A DNA stretch of 64,000 nucleotides from Photobacterium swingsii (GCF_024346715.1 NZ_AP024852.1:3286001-3350000), one strand, 5' to 3'. Positions 11,328-21,589 are shown, numbered from the stretch's first letter. Numbers and translations: made by a program. Notes: generated by a model from the sequence alone, not told the origin.

Positions 11328-12596
11328 ATGGAAATCCTGGCTAATTACGGCACCATTCTTATTTTGGTGGCGGCTATCTTTGGTTTTATGATGGCGATCG
11401 GTATTGGTGCAAATGATGTAGCCAATGCAATGGGTACATCAGTTGGTTCAAAAGCACTTACTGTTAAACAAGCGATCATTATTGCAATGATCTTCGAGTT
11501 TGCTGGTGCATATTTGGCTGGCGGTGAAGTTACCGATACGATTCGTAAAGGGGTTATCGAGACTTCTCTCTATGCTCAACAACCTGAAGTGCTGGTATAC
11601 GGCATGATGTCAGCGCTACTTGCTGCTGGTACATGGCTGCTACTTGCATCTTACATGGGTTGGCCGGTATCTACGACTCACTCTATTATCGGTGCAATCA
11701 TCGGTTTTGCGTGTGTGTCTGTGGGTACTGAAGCTGTCGACTGGAGCTCTGTTCAAGGTATTGTTGGTAGTTGGTTGATCACACCACTGATCTCTGGCTT
11801 ATTCGCTTACATGATTTTCATTAGTGCACAGCGTTTAATCTTTGATACCGATAACCCACTTGTAAACGCTAAACGTTTTGTACCTGTTTACATGTTTATC
11901 ACTGCACTTGTTATTGCATTGGTAACCATCAAAAAAGGTCTTAAACACGTTGGCCTTCACCTTTCATCAGGTGAAGCATGGATGGCTTCTATTGCCGTTT
12001 CAGCTGTCGTTATGTTTTTCGGCTATGTTTACATTGGCCGTAAATATACCGACGATGGTAGTTCAGTTGACAGCAATGGCTATGCCGGCGTTGAACGTGT
12101 ATTCAGCCTACTAATGGTTGTAACCGCTTGTGCGATGGCGTTTGCACACGGCTCAAACGACGTAGCTAATGCGATTGGTCCACTGTCTGCTGTTGTTTCC
12201 ACCGTGGAGCACATGGGCGAAATTACTGCGAAAAGCCAAATTGCATGGTGGATCCTTCCACTTGGCGGTATTGGTATCGTTGTCGGCCTTGCGACCATGG
12301 GCCACAAAGTAATGGCGACTGTTGGTACAGGTATTACTGAACTAACACCAAGCCGTGGCTTCGCTGCTCAGCTAGCAACTGCTTCAACCGTTGTACTGGC
12401 TTCTGGTACTGGCCTTCCAATCTCGACCACACAAACACTTGTTGGTGCGGTACTGGGTGTTGGCTTTGCGCGCGGTATCGCGGCACTTAACCTAGGTGTA
12501 GTACGTAACATCGTTGCATCTTGGGTTATTACACTCCCAGCAGGGGCATTGCTTGCAGTCATTTTCTTCTACGGAATGCAAGCCATCTTCGGTTAA
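11328..12596 (+). CDS. PiT-family inorganic phosphate transporter
   Basis: A low-affinity symporter that takes up phosphate, usually as a metal-phosphate complex, with H+ or Na+. The 422-aa inner-membrane protein has about ten hydrophobic helices arranged as two homologous halves. Each half carries the PiT signature: GANDVANAMGTSVGS at 27-41 and HGSNDVANAIGP near 274-285, with the paired ISTT/VSTTH loops following. ACAAGG upstream supports the start. It is cotranscribed with the DUF47 gene and ends at a strong terminator. I leave the symbol blank because PitA, PitB and Na+-coupled relatives cannot be told apart here. Confidence 0.94.
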   Translation: MEILANYGTILILVAAIFGFMMAIGIGANDVANAMGTSVGSKALTVKQAIIIAMIFEFAGAYLAGGEVTDTIRKGVIETSLYAQQPEVLVYGMMSALLAAGTWLLLASYMGWPVSTTHSIIGAIIGFACVSVGTEAVDWSSVQGIVGSWLITPLISGLFAYMIFISAQRLIFDTDNPLVNAKRFVPVYMFITALVIALVTIKKGLKHVGLHLSSGEAWMASIAVSAVVMFFGYVYIGRKYTDDGSSVDSNGYAGVERVFSLLMVVTACAMAFAHGSNDVANAIGPLSAVVSTVEHMGEITAKSQIAWWILPLGGIGIVVGLATMGHKVMATVGTGITELTPSRGFAAQLATASTVVLASGTGLPISTTQTLVGAVLGVGFARGIAALNLGVVRNIVASWVITLPAGALLAVIFFYGMQAIFG

Positions 12597-12612
12597 TTAG
12601 TGGCACAGGTTC

Positions 12613-12641
12613 AAAAGAGGGAGGCTTTGCCTCCCTCTTTT
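12613..12641 (+). terminator. Terminator of the DUF47-pit operon
   Basis: A 13-bp perfect stem (AAAAGAGGGAGGC and its complement) with a TTT loop ends in a T-run, 17 bp past the pit stop codon. Confidence 0.92.
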
Positions 12642-12711
12642 CTTGCACCTTGCGCGTAAAATTTTTAGTATCTGACCCCATATCGTGTTCAGGCTCCTCA
12701 AGGATCAAATC

Positions 12712-13329
12712 GTGAAGCAACTAATCAGCTTATTATTACTCGCTTGCGCTGTGCTGACTGCACCTGCGCATGCAGAACAAGTACGTTATATCTCTGACGA
12801 CTTGTTTACTTACATGCACAAAGGCCCAAGCACACAATTCCGTATTATCGGTAGTGTGAATGCAGGTACTAAGGTTTCGTTACTAGAAACCAACAAAGAG
12901 ACAGGTTACAGCCGTATTACCGATAACCGTGGCCGTACTGGCTGGGTTAACAGCAAATTCATTTCACGCCAAGTTGGCTTGAAAGACCGAGTTCCAGCCC
13001 TAGAGAAAGAGCTAACAAAAGTGAAAGCCGCTCTAGCTGAAGCAGTGAAATCAAGTGACGAGCAAAATGCTGGTTTAAAAAACTCACTGAAATTGCGTAA
13101 CAATCAAATCACTGAGCTTGAAGCACAAAATACCAACCTAAACGATCAGTTAACGACCTCTCAAGCTGAAATCCGAGAGCTGCGTGCTAAAATCGATACC
13201 CAAAAAGATGACCTGCTAATGCGCTGGTTTACTTACGGCGGTATGGTCGCTGGTGTTGGCCTGTTGCTTGGCTTGATACTGCCGCATTTGATCCCACGTC
13301 GTCGTAAGAGCAACAACGGCTGGGCATAA
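12712..13329 (+). CDS. ygiM: YgiM-like SH3b-domain membrane protein (TIGR04211 family)
   Basis: A 205-aa inner-membrane protein of unconfirmed function, conserved next to cca in enteric bacteria and Vibrio. It has a signal peptide (cleavage after AHA at residue 21) and a bacterial SH3 domain at about 22-90 that may bind peptidoglycan. A long coiled coil spans about 92-170. A C-terminal transmembrane helix with the family-typical motif GVGLLLGLILPHLIP is followed by a basic tail. I choose the GTG at 12712 because AAGGA lies seven bases before it and the signal peptide begins there. A start at 12685 would add nine residues but has no ribosome site. Confidence 0.88.
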   Translation: MKQLISLLLLACAVLTAPAHAEQVRYISDDLFTYMHKGPSTQFRIIGSVNAGTKVSLLETNKETGYSRITDNRGRTGWVNSKFISRQVGLKDRVPALEKELTKVKAALAEAVKSSDEQNAGLKNSLKLRNNQITELEAQNTNLNDQLTTSQAEIRELRAKIDTQKDDLLMRWFTYGGMVAGVGLLLGLILPHLIPRRRKSNNGWA

Positions 13330-13375
13330 TATTGATGAGCTACCCGTACCAAATAAGCGGATAGTCACGAATAAA

Positions 13376-13403
13376 AAAAGGGTAGCCTCTCGGCTACCCT
13401 TTT
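13376..13403. terminator. Bidirectional terminator between ygiM and gspB
   Basis: A stem formed by AAAAGGGTAGCC and its complement with the loop TCTC is flanked by A and T runs. It serves ygiM on the plus strand and the gspAB pair on the minus strand. Confidence 0.9.
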
Positions 13404-13431
13404 GTTTATCTGTTCTTTCACTCTGACACGG

Positions 13432-14388
13432 TTACCACTCTGATAACGCTGGCATGGCGATACGGTAGTTTTCAAAGTCAAACACAATCTGACGCGGTTC
13501 AATGCTACGCAGAGTCACCCCTGGCGCAATGGCATCACCTTCAAAGATTTCTCGACCATTCACTTTGACCCAACGGCTTTGCGCATTGGATGAATAGATG
13601 TGCGCTTGTAAATTCATGGTCGGCAAGCGTTGCTGTACCGCTGCGGGCAAGTCTCCAATCGCCATAACAGCATTAGCTGCTCGCGTAGTTGAAGTGCTGG
13701 CCGTAGTATTCGACGCGTTAGGCGCTGCGCCATTTTGTGTCACCGCCTGCTGGCTCTGGGCAGCAAAATCAGCACTACCTTCTGTACTGTCTGTTGCGGC
13801 TATGGCTGATTGCAATTGGCTGGCCAGCTCAGGAGATAAGCCCGATAAATCGAGCTTATCTAAATTCCAGCTATCATCTTGTCTGCTCGACGGCTTCGCC
13901 GAGATCACCTTAGGCGCATTCGGTGTTACCTTTACCTCTGAACCACCATATGTGTCGACTGTATTATTGGTCACCAGAGCTCGCGATTGATCCCAATTCG
14001 CCTCAGGCAAAGCTTCGGTGATCAACTCGGGGTATGGCAAAAAGCTTACCTCTGATAAGACATCATGCTGTGCATAGACACGCTCAGCCATCGCCGTCTC
14101 TTCCTGACCGTCGAGTTCCTGCTGAGCATTATCAATACGCGCCAATGTTGTCGTGCGAGCCTCCGTAGTATGGAGCTCTGCGCTTTGCTGCCCAACAGTG
14201 CTTATATAAGGCTGTAGCAGCGTATAACCAACAACGGCAACCACGGGCAAGGTAAACAGAACAATGCTGCTCCAACCACGACGAGACACAGGCGTAGCTT
14301 GCTGTTGCGCATAGGTTGGCATGGTCAACGTGGATTGTGTTTGGTAATTTTGTTCTGATTGCGCAATGGCGCTAAATAGTTTCGACAT
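13432..14388 (-). CDS. gspB: GspB/ExeB-like type II secretion accessory protein
   Basis: In Aeromonas and Vibrio, ExeB/GspB works with ExeA/GspA to place the type II secretion secretin through the peptidoglycan. The 318-aa protein has a short cytoplasmic N-terminus, one membrane helix at about 39-58 and a long low-complexity periplasmic linker (Ala, Ser, Thr, Gln, about 60-240). The C-terminal domain (about 248-318) carries the family motif LQAHIYSS...RWVKVNGREIFEGD, which resembles a secretin-binding fold. Its start codon overlaps the exeA stop by one base (TAATG), so translation is probably coupled. The rest of the gsp operon is not in the window. Confidence 0.9.
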   Translation of the reverse strand: MSKLFSAIAQSEQNYQTQSTLTMPTYAQQQATPVSRRGWSSIVLFTLPVVAVVGYTLLQPYISTVGQQSAELHTTEARTTTLARIDNAQQELDGQEETAMAERVYAQHDVLSEVSFLPYPELITEALPEANWDQSRALVTNNTVDTYGGSEVKVTPNAPKVISAKPSSRQDDSWNLDKLDLSGLSPELASQLQSAIAATDSTEGSADFAAQSQQAVTQNGAAPNASNTTASTSTTRAANAVMAIGDLPAAVQQRLPTMNLQAHIYSSNAQSRWVKVNGREIFEGDAIAPGVTLRSIEPRQIVFDFENYRIAMPALSEW

Positions 14389-16070
14389 TAGCTTTCCCTC
14401 GGCTGTAGTGTCGGCCCAGGTAAATCCAAAGCGGCATCAAGTACCATCAATGTTTTTGGCCCTGCGATACCATCAGCAGATAAGTTCTGCGACTGCTGAA
14501 AACGGCGTAATTTATCAAGCACACTTTGATCAAAGCGATTATGCGATGTCATCGGTTCACCCAGTAAGGTGCTAAGTTGTTGATTAAGCCATTCCACGCG
14601 TTCACCACGCTGACCAAATCGAATACTGGTTTTATCGCCAAGCGGTGGACGCCACAGTAAGGTGTAATCACCCAGCCAATGGCGCTCAAACCAAGCATGA
14701 CTCACCGCTAAACGCTGCCCACCAACCAATAGTTCAACCTGCTCACGAGAATAACGATAGAGCACTGCGAAATAATCACCGTACTCCTCGCTGTGCATCT
14801 TCATTAATGCAGGGCGATTAATCAGCGCTAATCCACTAATGGTAGCGCCACTATCTGCTGAGCTATCTGTGTAGCAAGACAAGTACAAACGCTGACTGGT
14901 CGAACAATTTGCTTGGCTCAATGAAGTCTCGTATCCCCATAGTCGATATAACGTCTGCATGGCATCACGATCACTACGACTTTGCGCAATCGCTTGTGCT
15001 AACAATACCGCTTCTGATTGAATATTAGGCCTTACTTGAGGCTCCACCTCTGATGGAGGTTGCGCAGTGCGCGAGACAGGTTCCACCAACGAATCCAATG
15101 CGACCTTTTCACTACTCAACCACGCTTGCTGCTGAGCAAACCAATAGCCACCAAGTGCCACTGCGATACCCAAGGTTAAGGCGGTTAAATGCTGCATCAC
15201 CGAGCTTGGCACATAGGCCATCGATTCTCGCCCCGTCGCTCCCAGAGCAGGATTACTCGGCTGATGCCAACTCAATACTTCATCACAAGCCTGACTCATC
15301 AAAGCTTTAGAGACCTGATGCGTGCTTTGCTGATAGGCCAATTGCATCGCTTTATCACACACTAGGTTAATCAAGCGTGGGATCCCTTGGGTTCGCTTCG
15401 CAATAACGGCTGTGGCGTGATCATCAAAGACTGCAAATAAACAATTCACCGCACGTAAGCGATAATGCACGTACTCACTCACTTCTTGCCCAGTTAAGGC
15501 CAAAAGGTGATAACGTGAAGTGATCCGTTGGGCTAGTTGACGCAGACGTTCTTGCTGCAGCAGTTGCTGTAATTCTGGCTGGCCAATCAGGACAACTTTT
15601 AACAGCTTACGGCTTTCTGTTTCAAGGTTAGTCAATAAACGCAGCTGTTCGAGCACATCAGGCATCAGGTGTTGCGCTTCGTCAATCAATAGCAGTGTTT
15701 GACGACCGTCACTGTGGTTACTCAATAAGTGTTGATAGATGGTATCCATCAGCTTTTTATAGCTGGCAGTTTCAGGGTAGGTTAGCCCAAGTTCATCACA
15801 AATAGACGCCAATAACTCTTGCGCCGACAAGGCCGGATTTAAAATCACCGCCACTTGTGTATCTTGCGTTAGACGAGCAATCAAGGCGCGTAAAACGGTG
15901 GTTTTACCCGTTCCAACTTCACCGGTTAATAAACCAAACCCACCGCCGTCAGTTAACCCATTGAGCAAGTGTGTAAGCGCTTCTCGGTGCCGATCACTCA
16001 AATAGAGGAATCGAGCGCTAGGCACAATTGAGAAAGGTGCCTCAGTTATACCGAAAAAATCCTTATACAT
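14388..16070 (-). CDS. gspA: ExeA/GspA-like AAA ATPase with peptidoglycan-binding domain
   Basis: ExeA is an inner-membrane ATPase that, with ExeB, remodels or binds peptidoglycan so that the type II secretin can assemble. The 560-aa protein has Walker A GEVGTGKT at 50-57 and Walker B LLLIDEAQ at 126-133, within an AAA domain spanning about 1-265. A membrane helix lies near 292-312. The periplasmic part ends with a PG_binding_1 domain (about 495-550, with the SADGIAGPKTLMVLD pattern). The N-terminus YKDFFGITEAPFSI is characteristic of the family. It is the first gene of a two-gene unit with gspB and is divergent from cca. Confidence 0.93.
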   Translation of the reverse strand: MYKDFFGITEAPFSIVPSARFLYLSDRHREALTHLLNGLTDGGGFGLLTGEVGTGKTTVLRALIARLTQDTQVAVILNPALSAQELLASICDELGLTYPETASYKKLMDTIYQHLLSNHSDGRQTLLLIDEAQHLMPDVLEQLRLLTNLETESRKLLKVVLIGQPELQQLLQQERLRQLAQRITSRYHLLALTGQEVSEYVHYRLRAVNCLFAVFDDHATAVIAKRTQGIPRLINLVCDKAMQLAYQQSTHQVSKALMSQACDEVLSWHQPSNPALGATGRESMAYVPSSVMQHLTALTLGIAVALGGYWFAQQQAWLSSEKVALDSLVEPVSRTAQPPSEVEPQVRPNIQSEAVLLAQAIAQSRSDRDAMQTLYRLWGYETSLSQANCSTSQRLYLSCYTDSSADSGATISGLALINRPALMKMHSEEYGDYFAVLYRYSREQVELLVGGQRLAVSHAWFERHWLGDYTLLWRPPLGDKTSIRFGQRGERVEWLNQQLSTLLGEPMTSHNRFDQSVLDKLRRFQQSQNLSADGIAGPKTLMVLDAALDLPGPTLQPRES

Positions 16071-16144
16071 GCTTTATACTCTGATACCGATGGAAAAATG
16101 ATTCTATAACGATAAAACGCATAGTTACATGATAGGAGCTAGAT

Positions 16145-17383
16145 TTGCAGACATATCTTGTTGGAGGTGCGGTACGTGACGCACTTCTCGGTCTCGCCGT
16201 CAAAGACAAAGACTGGGTCGTAGTTGGGGCAACCCCAGAACAAATGATTGCCCAGGGCTATAGCCAAGTCGGCAGTGATTTCCCTGTTTTTTTGCACCCA
16301 AAAAGCAAACAAGAATATGCGTTAGCACGTACTGAACGTAAATCAGGCATGGGCTACACAGGTTTCGTTTGCCATGCCGCGCCTGATGTCACGCTAGAAC
16401 AAGACTTGATGCGCCGTGATTTGACGATCAATGCCATAGCGCAAGCCAATGATGGCAGCCTAATCGACCCGTACAACGGCCAAGCCGATATTGAAAACAA
16501 ATGGCTACGTCATGTCTCGCCGGCCTTTGTTGAAGACCCCCTACGCGTATTACGTGTGGCTCGTTTTGCTGCCCGCTTTTCACACCTCGGTTTTCATGTT
16601 GCTCCTGAAACAATGGCTTTGATGCAAGAAATGGTTATCAAGGGGGAGCTCAGTGCATTAACACCAGAGCGCGTCTGGAAAGAGTGGGAAAAATCACTCG
16701 GCTACGCCAATCCAGAAGTGTTTTTAACAGTACTGCGCCAGTGCGGTGCATTACACGCTATCATGCCTGAAATTGATGCCCTCTTTGGTGTACCTCAACC
16801 AGAACAGTGGCACCCTGAAATTGACTGCGGCATTCACACCCTGCTCGTTGCAAAGCAGGCCGCTTTGCTCAGTGATAGCCCTATTATTCGATTTTGTGCC
16901 CAAGTCCACGACTTAGGCAAAGCGTTGACACCTGAAAGTGAGTGGCCAAGCCACAAAATGCATTGTCACACAGGCCTCAAAGCCATCAAACAACTGTGTC
17001 AACGCTTACGTGTACCGAACGATTACCGTGATACCGCGCTAATGGTATGTGCGCAACATACCAAGATCCACCGAGCGGCAGAAATGCGCCCAGAGACCTT
17101 CATCAAAATTTTCGATCAGATGGATGCATGGCGAAAACCGGAACGTGTTGAACAGCTTGGGCTTTGTTGTCGTGCTGACATTCGTGGTCGTACTGGCTTT
17201 GAAAACGATGCCTATCCGCAAGCAGACTTGTTACTGCAATGCTTTAAGGCTGCTGTTGCTGTAGCAGTCAAGCCAATTGTGGAGGCTGGATTCAAAGGTA
17301 AAGACATCAAAGAACAGTTAGCGATTCAGCGCAGCCAAGCCGTTGCCGCTGTACTAACCCAATACCGCCAAGCCGCAAGCTAA
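16145..17383 (+). CDS. cca: CCA tRNA nucleotidyltransferase with HD phosphohydrolase domain
   Basis: Adds or repairs the 3' CCA of tRNAs. The C-terminal HD domain has phosphatase and phosphodiesterase activities in the E. coli homologue. The 412 aa match the bacterial multifunctional type. The nucleotidyltransferase head has [11 protein letters not shown] at 7-17 and the metal-binding Asp21 and Asp23 in DKDW. The HD motif VHDLG lies near 254-258. Translation starts at TTG: AGGAG lies seven bases before it, and the next residues ([11 protein letters not shown]) are the conserved N-terminus. Use of TTG suggests modest translation. It is followed by a bidirectional terminator. Confidence 0.96.
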   Translation: MQTYLVGGAVRDALLGLAVKDKDWVVVGATPEQMIAQGYSQVGSDFPVFLHPKSKQEYALARTERKSGMGYTGFVCHAAPDVTLEQDLMRRDLTINAIAQANDGSLIDPYNGQADIENKWLRHVSPAFVEDPLRVLRVARFAARFSHLGFHVAPETMALMQEMVIKGELSALTPERVWKEWEKSLGYANPEVFLTVLRQCGALHAIMPEIDALFGVPQPEQWHPEIDCGIHTLLVAKQAALLSDSPIIRFCAQVHDLGKALTPESEWPSHKMHCHTGLKAIKQLCQRLRVPNDYRDTALMVCAQHTKIHRAAEMRPETFIKIFDQMDAWRKPERVEQLGLCCRADIRGRTGFENDAYPQADLLLQCFKAAVAVAVKPIVEAGFKGKDIKEQLAIQRSQAVAAVLTQYRQAAS

Positions 17384-17459
17384 CAATTATCGTAGTCTTG
17401 ATGCTTAAGCTTTGGAACTGGAGCTTCAATACTTCTTACATCTCTGATTACCTATAATA

Positions 17460-17494
17460 AAAAAGGCTCAAACCTTCGCAGGTTGAGCCTTTTT
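17460..17494. terminator. Bidirectional terminator between cca and uppP
   Basis: A long stem (AAAAAGGCTCAA.CCT with one bulged base, paired to AGGTTGAGCCTTTTT) with a TCGC loop and T-runs on both strands. Confidence 0.9.
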
Positions 17495-17532
17495 CGCGTT
17501 TCTATACTGGCTTAAACCAATTACGCTATGCG

Positions 17533-18336
17533 TTACTGCATCAGCAAGAACGCAAACAAACCAACACCTAGCAATAGACGGTAAATCACGAACGGCAACA
17601 TACCCAAGCGTGTGACTAGCTTCAGGAACACGTGAATACAAGCGTATGCACTCACAAACGATACCGCCAAACCAATACCTAAACCGCTCACGTCAATAGG
17701 TGTACCACTGGTCACTAGCTTCAAGGTCAAATAGCTCCCCGCCAGAAGAATGATCGGAATCGACATCAGGAACGAGAAACGGGCTGCCGCTTCACGCGTA
17801 AAGCCTAAATGCAAGGCCGCTGTCATGGTCGCACCAGAGCGCGAGGTCCCCGGAATAATAGCCGCCGCCTGTGCTAAGCCAATGAACAAGGCTTGTTTCC
17901 AACCGGTTTGATACTCATTAACTTGCTGAGTTGCACGCTTGTCTACCCACCACAGCAACAAACCAAAAATAATGGTGGTACACGCAATTACCCACGCCGA
18001 TCGCAGGTACAACTCAATAAAATCTTTCATCAGCAAACCAAAGATACAGGCAGGGATCGTCGCCAATGCGATCATCCATGCCAGCTTTGATTCTGCGCTA
18101 TGTTGGCGCTTAAAGATCGATGCCACCCAAGCTGATAACAAGGCAACCACTTCTTTACGGAAGTACAAGACAACAGCAGCCAAAGTACCAACGTGCACCG
18201 CAACATCAAAGGCTAAGCCTTGGTCATCCCAGCCTAAAACTTGAGAAGGTAAAATTAAATGTGCCGAGCTCGAAATCGGCAAAAACTCGGTTAGGCCCTG
18301 AATAAGCGCTAACACAAAAGCTTCAAAGTGACTCAT
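17533..18336 (-). CDS. uppP: UppP, undecaprenyl-diphosphate phosphatase
   Basis: Dephosphorylates undecaprenyl diphosphate at the membrane to recycle the lipid carrier for peptidoglycan and surface polysaccharide synthesis; extra copies give bacitracin resistance. The 267-aa polytopic protein has the two family motifs: an N-terminal [14 protein letters not shown] and a central [15 protein letters not shown] place the start at 18336 ([14 protein letters not shown]), the usual family N-terminus. An open frame continues upstream to 18393, but that stretch is folK coding sequence in another frame. The gene overlaps the end of folK by 14 bp, so folB-folK-uppP is an operon. Confidence 0.95.
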   Translation of the reverse strand: MSHFEAFVLALIQGLTEFLPISSSAHLILPSQVLGWDDQGLAFDVAVHVGTLAAVVLYFRKEVVALLSAWVASIFKRQHSAESKLAWMIALATIPACIFGLLMKDFIELYLRSAWVIACTTIIFGLLLWWVDKRATQQVNEYQTGWKQALFIGLAQAAAIIPGTSRSGATMTAALHLGFTREAAARFSFLMSIPIILLAGSYLTLKLVTSGTPIDVSGLGIGLAVSFVSAYACIHVFLKLVTRLGMLPFVIYRLLLGVGLFAFLLMQ

Positions 18337-18826
18337 GAGATTCCTCAAAAACAACATCAACAGGCCACAACGCCTGCTCAGTTCCAAATTCATTCCATAG
18401 CTGTGCCACAGTGCGATCGTCCCCAGGTATTTTCAGTTCAGGGGCGATCTCAGCCATAGGCCATAGAACAAAAGCAAATTTATAGATATCAGCGCGAGGT
18501 AAGGTCGGTGATGCGTGTCGCTGCACGTCGCCATAGAGCAAAATATCTAAATCTAACGTTCGGCTCTGATTCTTTTTAGCATCAGGTGCACGACCATAGT
18601 CCAGCTCAAGCTGCTTTAACGTTTGTTGCAATACCGACAACGACAACGACGTCTCAAACGCCACCACGCAATTATAAAAATTTGGCCCACTAAACCCAAC
18701 AGGCTCAGCTTCAAAAATACGGGACACTTCAAAATGTACGCCTAACTTTTTCAGCTCAGTCATCGCGGCATGAATATGGTATTCACGCTCGATATTGGAA
18801 CCTAGGCTGATAAAGGTGCGTATCAC
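18323..18826 (-). CDS. folK: FolK, 2-amino-4-hydroxy-6-hydroxymethyldihydropteridine diphosphokinase
   Basis: Transfers pyrophosphate from ATP to the pterin alcohol, the step before dihydropteroate synthase in folate synthesis. The 167-aa protein shows the family landmarks: SLGSN near the N-terminus, [13 protein letters not shown] around 41-53, and [12 protein letters not shown] around 87-98 with the metal-binding aspartates. It starts with GTG, and its GTGA overlaps the folB stop codon by four bases, a translational coupling arrangement. It follows folB, the preceding enzyme of the pathway, and overlaps uppP downstream. E. coli keeps folK elsewhere, next to pcnB. Confidence 0.94.
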   Translation of the reverse strand: MIRTFISLGSNIEREYHIHAAMTELKKLGVHFEVSRIFEAEPVGFSGPNFYNCVVAFETSLSLSVLQQTLKQLELDYGRAPDAKKNQSRTLDLDILLYGDVQRHASPTLPRADIYKFAFVLWPMAEIAPELKIPGDDRTVAQLWNEFGTEQALWPVDVVFEESHESL

Positions 18827-19176
18827 TTTTCGCCTCGCTCAATCTGAACACCCACACCTGCAGCATTTGCGACCGCAGTAGGTTTTGTTACTCGAACACG
18901 CAACCAAGGCACCCCAAATTGCGTCATGAGTAACGTCGCCACTTCTTCGGCTACACGCTCTACTAAGAGAAAACGACCATTTTGAATGTGGGCTGTCACC
19001 GCTTCGCTCACTGCCGCGTAATTTAGGGCATAGGCAACATCATCACTATTGGCTGCGGGACGGTTATCGTGAGCCATCTCCAAATCCAGCACCAATTTCT
19101 GTTTAATTTCCTGCTCCCAGTCATACACTCCAATAGTGGCGATAACTTCGAGTTGTTCGATAAATACTGAGTCCAT
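18823..19176 (-). CDS. folB: FolB, dihydroneopterin aldolase
   Basis: Cleaves 7,8-dihydroneopterin to the hydroxymethyl pterin used by FolK and glycolaldehyde. It can also epimerise its substrate. The 117-aa protein begins DSVFIEQLEVIATIGVYDWE, the standard FolB N-terminus with the catalytic-region Glu and Tyr. It ends with the conserved VRVTKPTAV segment, whose lysine is catalytic. I use the ATG at 19176. A TTG two codons earlier (19182) is also possible, and neither has a strong ribosome site. It is the first gene of folB-folK-uppP and is divergent from plsY, the same neighbourhood as in E. coli. Confidence 0.94.
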   Translation of the reverse strand: MDSVFIEQLEVIATIGVYDWEQEIKQKLVLDLEMAHDNRPAANSDDVAYALNYAAVSEAVTAHIQNGRFLLVERVAEEVATLLMTQFGVPWLRVRVTKPTAVANAAGVGVQIERGEK

Positions 19177-19435
19177 GTTCAATCGCTAATTTTGTTAGAG
19201 GTCGGATACCTAATTTGAGCAAAAGCGCGTATTATCAGGTCGTAATCGTCAATTATAATGACATTCACTCTCCACTTCGCGCATAGCAGGCAAAATAAGC
19301 ACTTGCCCAATACTTGCAATGGCGTGAGAGGTGAGGAACTATATCACAGGAATGAGTCACAAAAATGAAACTGAGTGATCATTATCATTCAACCGAAATG
19401 ACAATCAACATGTTGTTGGCTAGCAGGATGTAACC

Positions 19436-20077
19436 ATGACGCCATTGATACTTTTGATCATTATCGGAGCCTATCTATTAGGTTCAATTTCTAGTGCGGT
19501 ATTAATTTGTCGACTCTTTGGTTTACCCGATCCTCGCGAATCTGGCTCAGGCAACCCGGGGGCGACCAATGTGTATCGCCTTGGTGGACGTAAAGCAGCG
19601 GCATTGGTGCTGGTGTGCGACATCCTGAAAGGCATGATCCCAGTTTGGGTCAGCTACTTCCTCCACGTCAATCCATTCTTACTGGGTGTAATAGGTATCG
19701 CCGCTTGTCTTGGCCATATTTATCCAATCTTCTTCCATTTCCGTGGTGGTAAAGGTGTCGCGACAGCCCTAGGTGGACTGGCACCAATAGGCTGGGATCT
19801 TAGTGGTATGTTGATCAGCTGCTGGCTACTTGCCGTTTTTGTTACGGGCTATTCATCACTTGCATCACTTTTCACCGCACTAGCAGCGCCACTCTTCACT
19901 TGGTGGGTTAAACCTGAATACACCATGCCTGTTGCTATGTTGTCTTGCTTAATAGTCCTTCGTCATCACGATAACGTGAAGCGCTTAATTGATGGCAACG
20001 AAAGCAAGATCTGGCAAAAGATCCGTCAAGGCAATAAAGCGGAAGCCGAGCAAAAAGGCAAAGTATTAGACGACTAA
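19436..20077 (+). CDS. plsY: PlsY, acyl-phosphate:glycerol-3-phosphate acyltransferase
   Basis: Inner-membrane enzyme that uses acyl phosphate made by PlsX to acylate glycerol 3-phosphate at position 1, the first step of phospholipid synthesis. The 213-aa protein is strongly hydrophobic, with about five helices. It has the three PlsY motifs: [11 protein letters not shown] (38-48), [17 protein letters not shown] (near 97-113) and the C-terminal RHHDNVKRL. It is divergent from folB and convergent with tsaD. The upstream region contains TGATAATGAT on the minus strand at about 19385-19394, resembling half a Fur box; I do not rely on it. Confidence 0.95.
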   Translation: MTPLILLIIIGAYLLGSISSAVLICRLFGLPDPRESGSGNPGATNVYRLGGRKAAALVLVCDILKGMIPVWVSYFLHVNPFLLGVIGIAACLGHIYPIFFHFRGGKGVATALGGLAPIGWDLSGMLISCWLLAVFVTGYSSLASLFTALAAPLFTWWVKPEYTMPVAMLSCLIVLRHHDNVKRLIDGNESKIWQKIRQGNKAEAEQKGKVLDD

Positions 20078-20096
20078 ATCGCTTTATCACAGCAAT

Positions 20097-20126
20097 AAAA
20101 AACGGGCCAATTCGCCCGTTTTTTTG
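20097..20126. terminator. Bidirectional terminator between plsY and tsaD
   Basis: A stem of ACGGGC/GCCCGT preceded by an A-run and followed by T7, placed 20 bp after plsY and 24 bp after the tsaD stop. Confidence 0.88.
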
Positions 20127-20150
20127 TATCTGTCGTCACTGAATATCAAA

Positions 20151-21179
20151 TTATTCAGTCTCAGAACCAATCGGTTTTAATTGATCAATCGGCCAACGTG
20201 GATACGCTTTTACCGCCAAATCCATAGTCTCTTGATTCTTCAAACGCTGCATACCGGCATACGCGATCATTGCACCGTTATCAGTACAAAATTCGGTACG
20301 TGGGTAGAAAACTTCCCCTTTAAGGTTAGTCATCAAGACCTCAAGCTGTTCACGCAGGTATTTATTTGCACTCACACCACCCGCAATCACTAAGCGTTTA
20401 TAGCCTGTTTGCTTAAGGGCACGCTTACATTTGATTGCCAGCGTATCAACAACCGCCTCTTGGAAAGCATACGCAATATCCGCACGCGTTTGCTCATCGT
20501 CGTCATTCGCTCGTACTGTGTTCGCCGTAAAGGTTTTTAAACCTGAAAAGCTAAAATCCAAACCAGGGCGGTCTGTCATCGGACGAGGGAATTTAAAGCG
20601 GCCTTGGGTGCCGTTCTCAGCCAATTTAGCCAAGCGTGGACCGCCTGGGTAATCAAGCCCCATCAGCTTAGCGGTTTTATCAAAGGCTTCACCCGCGGCA
20701 TCATCCACTGATTCACCTAAAATTTGATACTCACCAATGCCTTTCACATCCACCATCATGGTATGACCGCCTGACACCAACAGCGCCACAAACGGAAATG
20801 CTGGCGGCGTATCTTCTAGCATAGGCGCCAGTAGGTGACCTTCCATATGGTGAACCGCTACCGCAGGAATATCCCATGCGTAAGCAAGGCTTCGACCGAT
20901 AGTGGCCCCCACAAGTAACGCCCCCACAAGGCCCGGGCCTGCGGTATACGCGATGCCATCTAGATCTTCAGGCGTCAGACCAGCACTGGCAAGGGTTGCC
21001 TTGATCAGCGGAATGGTTTTTTTAACGTGATCACGAGACGCCAATTCCGGTACAACGCCGCCGTAATCTGCGTGTAATTTCACTTGGCTATACAGCTCAT
21101 GAGCCAGTAAGCCTTTTTCATCATCGAAAATTGCAATGCCTGTTTCATCACAGGAGGTTTCGATGCCCAGTATACGCAT
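20151..21179 (-). CDS. tsaD: TsaD, tRNA N6-threonylcarbamoyladenosine transferase subunit
   Basis: Catalytic subunit that, with TsaB and TsaE, transfers the threonylcarbamoyl group to A37 of ANN-decoding tRNAs. The 342-aa protein belongs to the Kae1/Gcp family. It has the N-terminal [12 protein letters not shown] and the metal-binding HHMEGH at 110-115 (His111, His115). The C-terminal [10 protein letters not shown] holds the third metal ligand. AGAGG upstream of the ATG at 21179 supports the start. It is divergent from rpsU, a conserved arrangement. The nearby tRNA-Ile2 decodes AUA, so it is a substrate of the modification. Confidence 0.97.
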   Translation of the reverse strand: MRILGIETSCDETGIAIFDDEKGLLAHELYSQVKLHADYGGVVPELASRDHVKKTIPLIKATLASAGLTPEDLDGIAYTAGPGLVGALLVGATIGRSLAYAWDIPAVAVHHMEGHLLAPMLEDTPPAFPFVALLVSGGHTMMVDVKGIGEYQILGESVDDAAGEAFDKTAKLMGLDYPGGPRLAKLAENGTQGRFKFPRPMTDRPGLDFSFSGLKTFTANTVRANDDDEQTRADIAYAFQEAVVDTLAIKCKRALKQTGYKRLVIAGGVSANKYLREQLEVLMTNLKGEVFYPRTEFCTDNGAMIAYAGMQRLKNQETMDLAVKAYPRWPIDQLKPIGSETE

Positions 21180-21269
21180 AACAACCTCTATACTAGTTAG
21201 TAACTGGTGGTAATTGAGGGCATGTTACCGCTGTTGACAAAAATTAACCAGTTCATGGTTGCAGAATGC

Positions 21270-21299
21270 TTTACAAATGCCCCTAGATCAGATTAGAAT
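21270..21299 (+). promoter_or_regulatory. Probable sigma-70 promoter of rpsU-yqeY-dnaG-rpoD
   Basis: TTTACA (five of six to the -35 consensus) and TAGAAT (five of six to the -10) are separated by 18 bp. Transcription would start about 65 bp before rpsU. Confidence 0.6.
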
Positions 21300-21373
21300 T
21301 TCGCACCATTTTTAATCAGCTGACTCTTTATGATTGTCAGCGTTAAACCGAATCACTCTGAGGTGAGTATTAC

Positions 21374-21589
21374 ATGCCAGTAATCAAAGTACGTGAAAAC
21401 GAACCGTTCGACGTAGCACTACGTCGTTTTAAGCGCTCTTGCGAAAAAGCAGGCATCCTTTCTGAAGTTCGTCGTCGTGAGCACTTCGAAAAGCCAACTA
21501 CAGTACGTAAGCGCGCTAAAGCAGCGGCAGTTAAGCGTCACCTGAAGAAATTGGCTCGCGAAAACGCGCGTCGCGTTCGTCTGTACTAA
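21374..21589 (+). CDS. rpsU: Ribosomal protein bS21
   Basis: Small, very basic protein of the 30S subunit needed for efficient initiation on mRNA. The 71 aa equal the E. coli length. The sequence [20 protein letters not shown] is the diagnostic N-terminus, and the C-terminal half is a lysine- and arginine-rich helix. GAGG upstream supports the start. It is the first gene of the macromolecular synthesis operon, linking ribosome, primase and sigma-70 supply. Codon use looks strongly biased, as expected for a ribosomal gene. Confidence 0.98.
   Translation: MPVIKVRENEPFDVALRRFKRSCEKAGILSEVRRREHFEKPTTVRKRAKAAAVKRHLKKLARENARRVRLY

Noticed and set aside
19383..19396. Fur box upstream of plsY
   Set aside because: Only one half (TGATAAT) fits; the second half does not, and plsY is not a usual Fur target.
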